Notes under the pieces: model-generated
The model's database searches: none
Told to the model about the DNA's origin: nothing
Seen by the model: the letters and a program-made list of their open reading frames with translations, nothing else
Part shown: piece by piece, positions 62,443 through 64,000 of the stretch
Layout of the letters: every line of letters begins with the position of its first letter
How positions within the stretch are numbered: position 1 is the stretch's first letter
Translations under genes and position numbers: made by a program
Origin: Oceanimonas aquatica
GTDB taxonomy: Bacteria; Pseudomonadota; Gammaproteobacteria; Enterobacterales; Aeromonadaceae
Reading direction: 5' to 3'
Length of the DNA stretch: 64,000 bases
Assembly: GCF_030732065.1 (NCBI RefSeq)
Contig: NZ_JAVBHX010000002.1
Span: 1-64,000, forward strand

Positions 62443-64000
62443 ATGAGCGCAACATCGCATTCGGAACACGCTTCGGCCGGGCTGACGGAACAGCCGCCGA
62501 AGCGACGCTCGTTATCAGGGCCAGCACGGCGCTGGCGCTGGCTGGCATGGTTACTGTTGTTTGTGGTGCTGGCGGCGGCACTGGCCGCTCTCGCCTATGA
62601 GCTGCGCACTTCGCACCTGCAATCCCGTGAGCTGTCCCGCTATGCTGCCACCCTGACCTATCAGCTTGAAGCCGGCCCCAGCAATGCCATTCGTTTTCCC
62701 GCGCATGGCCCCTTTGATCATCGCCTGGGCTATTCCCGGCTGCCGCAACTGATGGAACGGCTGCAGCGCCAGGACTTTACGGTGCAGCAACAAACCCAGT
62801 TTTCCACTGCCCTGCTCAACTACAGCCAGCACGGCTTTTTTATCCCCTACGCCGAAAAGACCCGGGCCGGCCTCAGCCTGAACGACTGCCGGGCCGAGCC
62901 GGTGTACGATCACCGCTATCCCCAGCGTCACTACGACCGCTTTGACGACATTGCTCCCCAGGTGCTGGCCACCCTGCTGTTTATCGAGAACCGCGCCCTG
63001 CTCAGCACCGAGCAGCCCTTGGCCAACCCGGCGGTAGACTGGCTGCGGTTTGCCCGGGCGGCCCTGTCTCAGGTGGGCCGGGCGCTGTCACTGCAGGATG
63101 ACTCTGCCGGTGGCAGTACCCTGGCCACCCAGATAGAAAAGTTTCGCCACTCGCCCGGCGGCCGGACTCACTCTCCCGCCGAAAAGATTCGCCAGATGAT
63201 CTCCGCCAGCGTGCGCGCCTATCAGCAGGGCCCGCACACCCTGGCCGCCCGCCGGCAAGTGGCGTTGTCTTACCTCAACTCGGTGCCGCTGGCCGCCGCT
63301 CCCGGCCATGGTGAGGTGCACGGCCTGGGCGATGGCCTGTGGCTGTGGTTTGGCGCCGAGCTGGAGCGGGTGAATACCCTGCTTGACCCCACCCGAAACG
63401 CCGGCCTGCCGCTGGCAGAGCAGGGCCTGGCCCTGCGCCGGGTGATGGCGCTGATGATTGCCCAGCGCCGGCCGTCCCATTACCTGTTTGCCGGACGTGA
63501 CGAGCTGGAGGCGCTCACCGACAGCTATCTGCGCGTGCAGGCCGACGCCGGCCTTATCGGCCCCGCCCTGCGGGACGCCGCCCTGGCCCAGCGGCTGAAC
63601 TTTCGTGACTTTTCCACCCACCCGGTGCAGCACAGGGTGGAGCAAAGCAAGCTGCTGTATGCCTCACGAGGCCGGCTGGCAAGCCTGCTGGGACTGAATT
63701 ATTACGAGCTCGACCGGCTGGATTTGCAGGCCGAAACCACACTCAATGGCCGGTTGCAACAAGAGGTGAGCCTCTACCTGCAGCAGCTGGCCGATCCCGA
63801 CGTGGCCCGAAGCATCGGCCTTTACGGCAAACGGCTGCTGTCTCCCGACAGCACTGCCGAGGTGCGCTACAGCTTTACCCTGTTTGAGCGCGACGAGCAT
63901 ACCTTCAAGGTGCGGGTACAGACCGACAACACCGGCCAGCCCTTTGATATTAACGAGAGCAGCAAGCTGGAGCTGGGCTCCACCGCCAAGCTCAGGGTGC
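62443..64000 (+). CDS. GT51 peptidoglycan glycosyltransferase-like protein (partial)
   Basis: The frame opens at ATG 62443 and runs through the right edge (519 codons visible, no stop). A cytoplasmic Arg-rich start (about 15-35) precedes one transmembrane helix (about 37-55). The glycosyltransferase 51 domain lies at about 165-310, with FIENRALL (the catalytic glutamate region; canonical EDxxF), GGSTLATQIEKF (canonical GGSTITQQ) and the SYLNSVPLA segment. Several GT51 motif residues differ from canonical forms, so activity may be changed. The usual transpeptidase domain would lie past the edge. The 192 bases before it show nothing clear. Confidence 0.7.
   Translation, partial: MSATSHSEHASAGLTEQPPKRRSLSGPARRWRWLAWLLLFVVLAAALAALAYELRTSHLQSRELSRYAATLTYQLEAGPSNAIRFPAHGPFDHRLGYSRLPQLMERLQRQDFTVQQQTQFSTALLNYSQHGFFIPYAEKTRAGLSLNDCRAEPVYDHRYPQRHYDRFDDIAPQVLATLLFIENRALLSTEQPLANPAVDWLRFARAALSQVGRALSLQDDSAGGSTLATQIEKFRHSPGGRTHSPAEKIRQMISASVRAYQQGPHTLAARRQVALSYLNSVPLAAAPGHGEVHGLGDGLWLWFGAELERVNTLLDPTRNAGLPLAEQGLALRRVMALMIAQRRPSHYLFAGRDELEALTDSYLRVQADAGLIGPALRDAALAQRLNFRDFSTHPVQHRVEQSKLLYASRGRLASLLGLNYYELDRLDLQAETTLNGRLQQEVSLYLQQLADPDVARSIGLYGKRLLSPDSTAEVRYSFTLFERDEHTFKVRVQTDNTGQPFDINESSKLELGSTAKLRV

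Noticed and set aside
1-64000. CRISPR array, insertion sequences, rRNA
   Set aside because: No regularly spaced direct repeats, no transposase or Cas-like protein, and no rRNA sequence were found while reading the window.

Overview
The window looks like chromosomal DNA of a GC-rich gammaproteobacterium. Gene order is close to that of E. coli in several blocks: sdhCDAB-sucABCD divergent from gltA, comEC-msbA-lpxK-ycaR-kdsB, lolCDE beside mfd, hinT-lpoB-thiK-nagZ-ndh, and tamA-tamB. The presence of LpoB together with lone accessory genes typical of marine gammaproteobacteria suggests Aeromonadales (an Oceanimonas/Zobellella-like organism). That placement is inferred from protein character and synteny and was not tested by a search.

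Layout. (1) 1-5600 is an accessory island. It holds three tandem paralogous membrane proteins (the second broken by a frameshift), a small DUF7079-like protein, a truncated duplicate fragment and a PoNi-type (DUF1910/DUF1911) immunity protein with an extra C-terminal region. It is AT-richer and more mosaic than the rest and looks like the immunity side of a contact-dependent or type VI toxin locus whose effector would lie left of the window. (2) 5.7-9.2 kb holds a glutamate-receptor-like K+ channel, a chemoreceptor with a periplasmic heme-c motif, an FNR box and a YbaK-type deacylase. (3) 9.4-20.6 kb is the TCA-cycle block: sdhCDAB-sucABCD on the minus strand and gltA on the plus strand, sharing a 400-base control region. 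(4) 20.7-36.7 kb holds hsp20, fbp, the Kdo/lipid A export cluster (kdsB, ycaR, lpxK, msbA), comEC, two DUF2062 genes, lolCDE, a PilZ-like protein and mfd. (5) 36.8-45.1 kb is a run of small or poorly characterised genes (FAD oxidoreductase, DUF3422, DUF4242, START, VOC, LysR, HIT and others). It includes a likely solitary integron gene cassette at about 40.36-40.92 kb. (6) 45.2-52.1 kb holds cobO-cobQ, ndh behind a consensus CRP site, nagZ-thiK-lpoB-hinT and a tRNA-Pro with a textbook promoter and terminator. (7) 52.3-64 kb holds a phosphoribosyltransferase, a lipoprotein, a PglL/Wzy-type ligase, tamB-tamA, mobB, a MsrA-like protein lacking its catalytic cysteine, and a GT51 peptidoglycan glycosyltransferase-like gene running off the right edge.

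Many genes serve cell-envelope building: Kdo and lipid A (kdsB, lpxK, msbA), lipoprotein sorting (lolCDE), outer-membrane assembly (tamAB), and peptidoglycan synthesis and recycling (lpoB, nagZ, the GT51 protein). A second theme is respiration and central carbon flow (sdh, suc, gltA, ndh, fbp). Short palindromic repeats of at least three kinds sit in the gaps between genes. No CRISPR array, insertion sequence, transposase, integrase or rRNA was seen.
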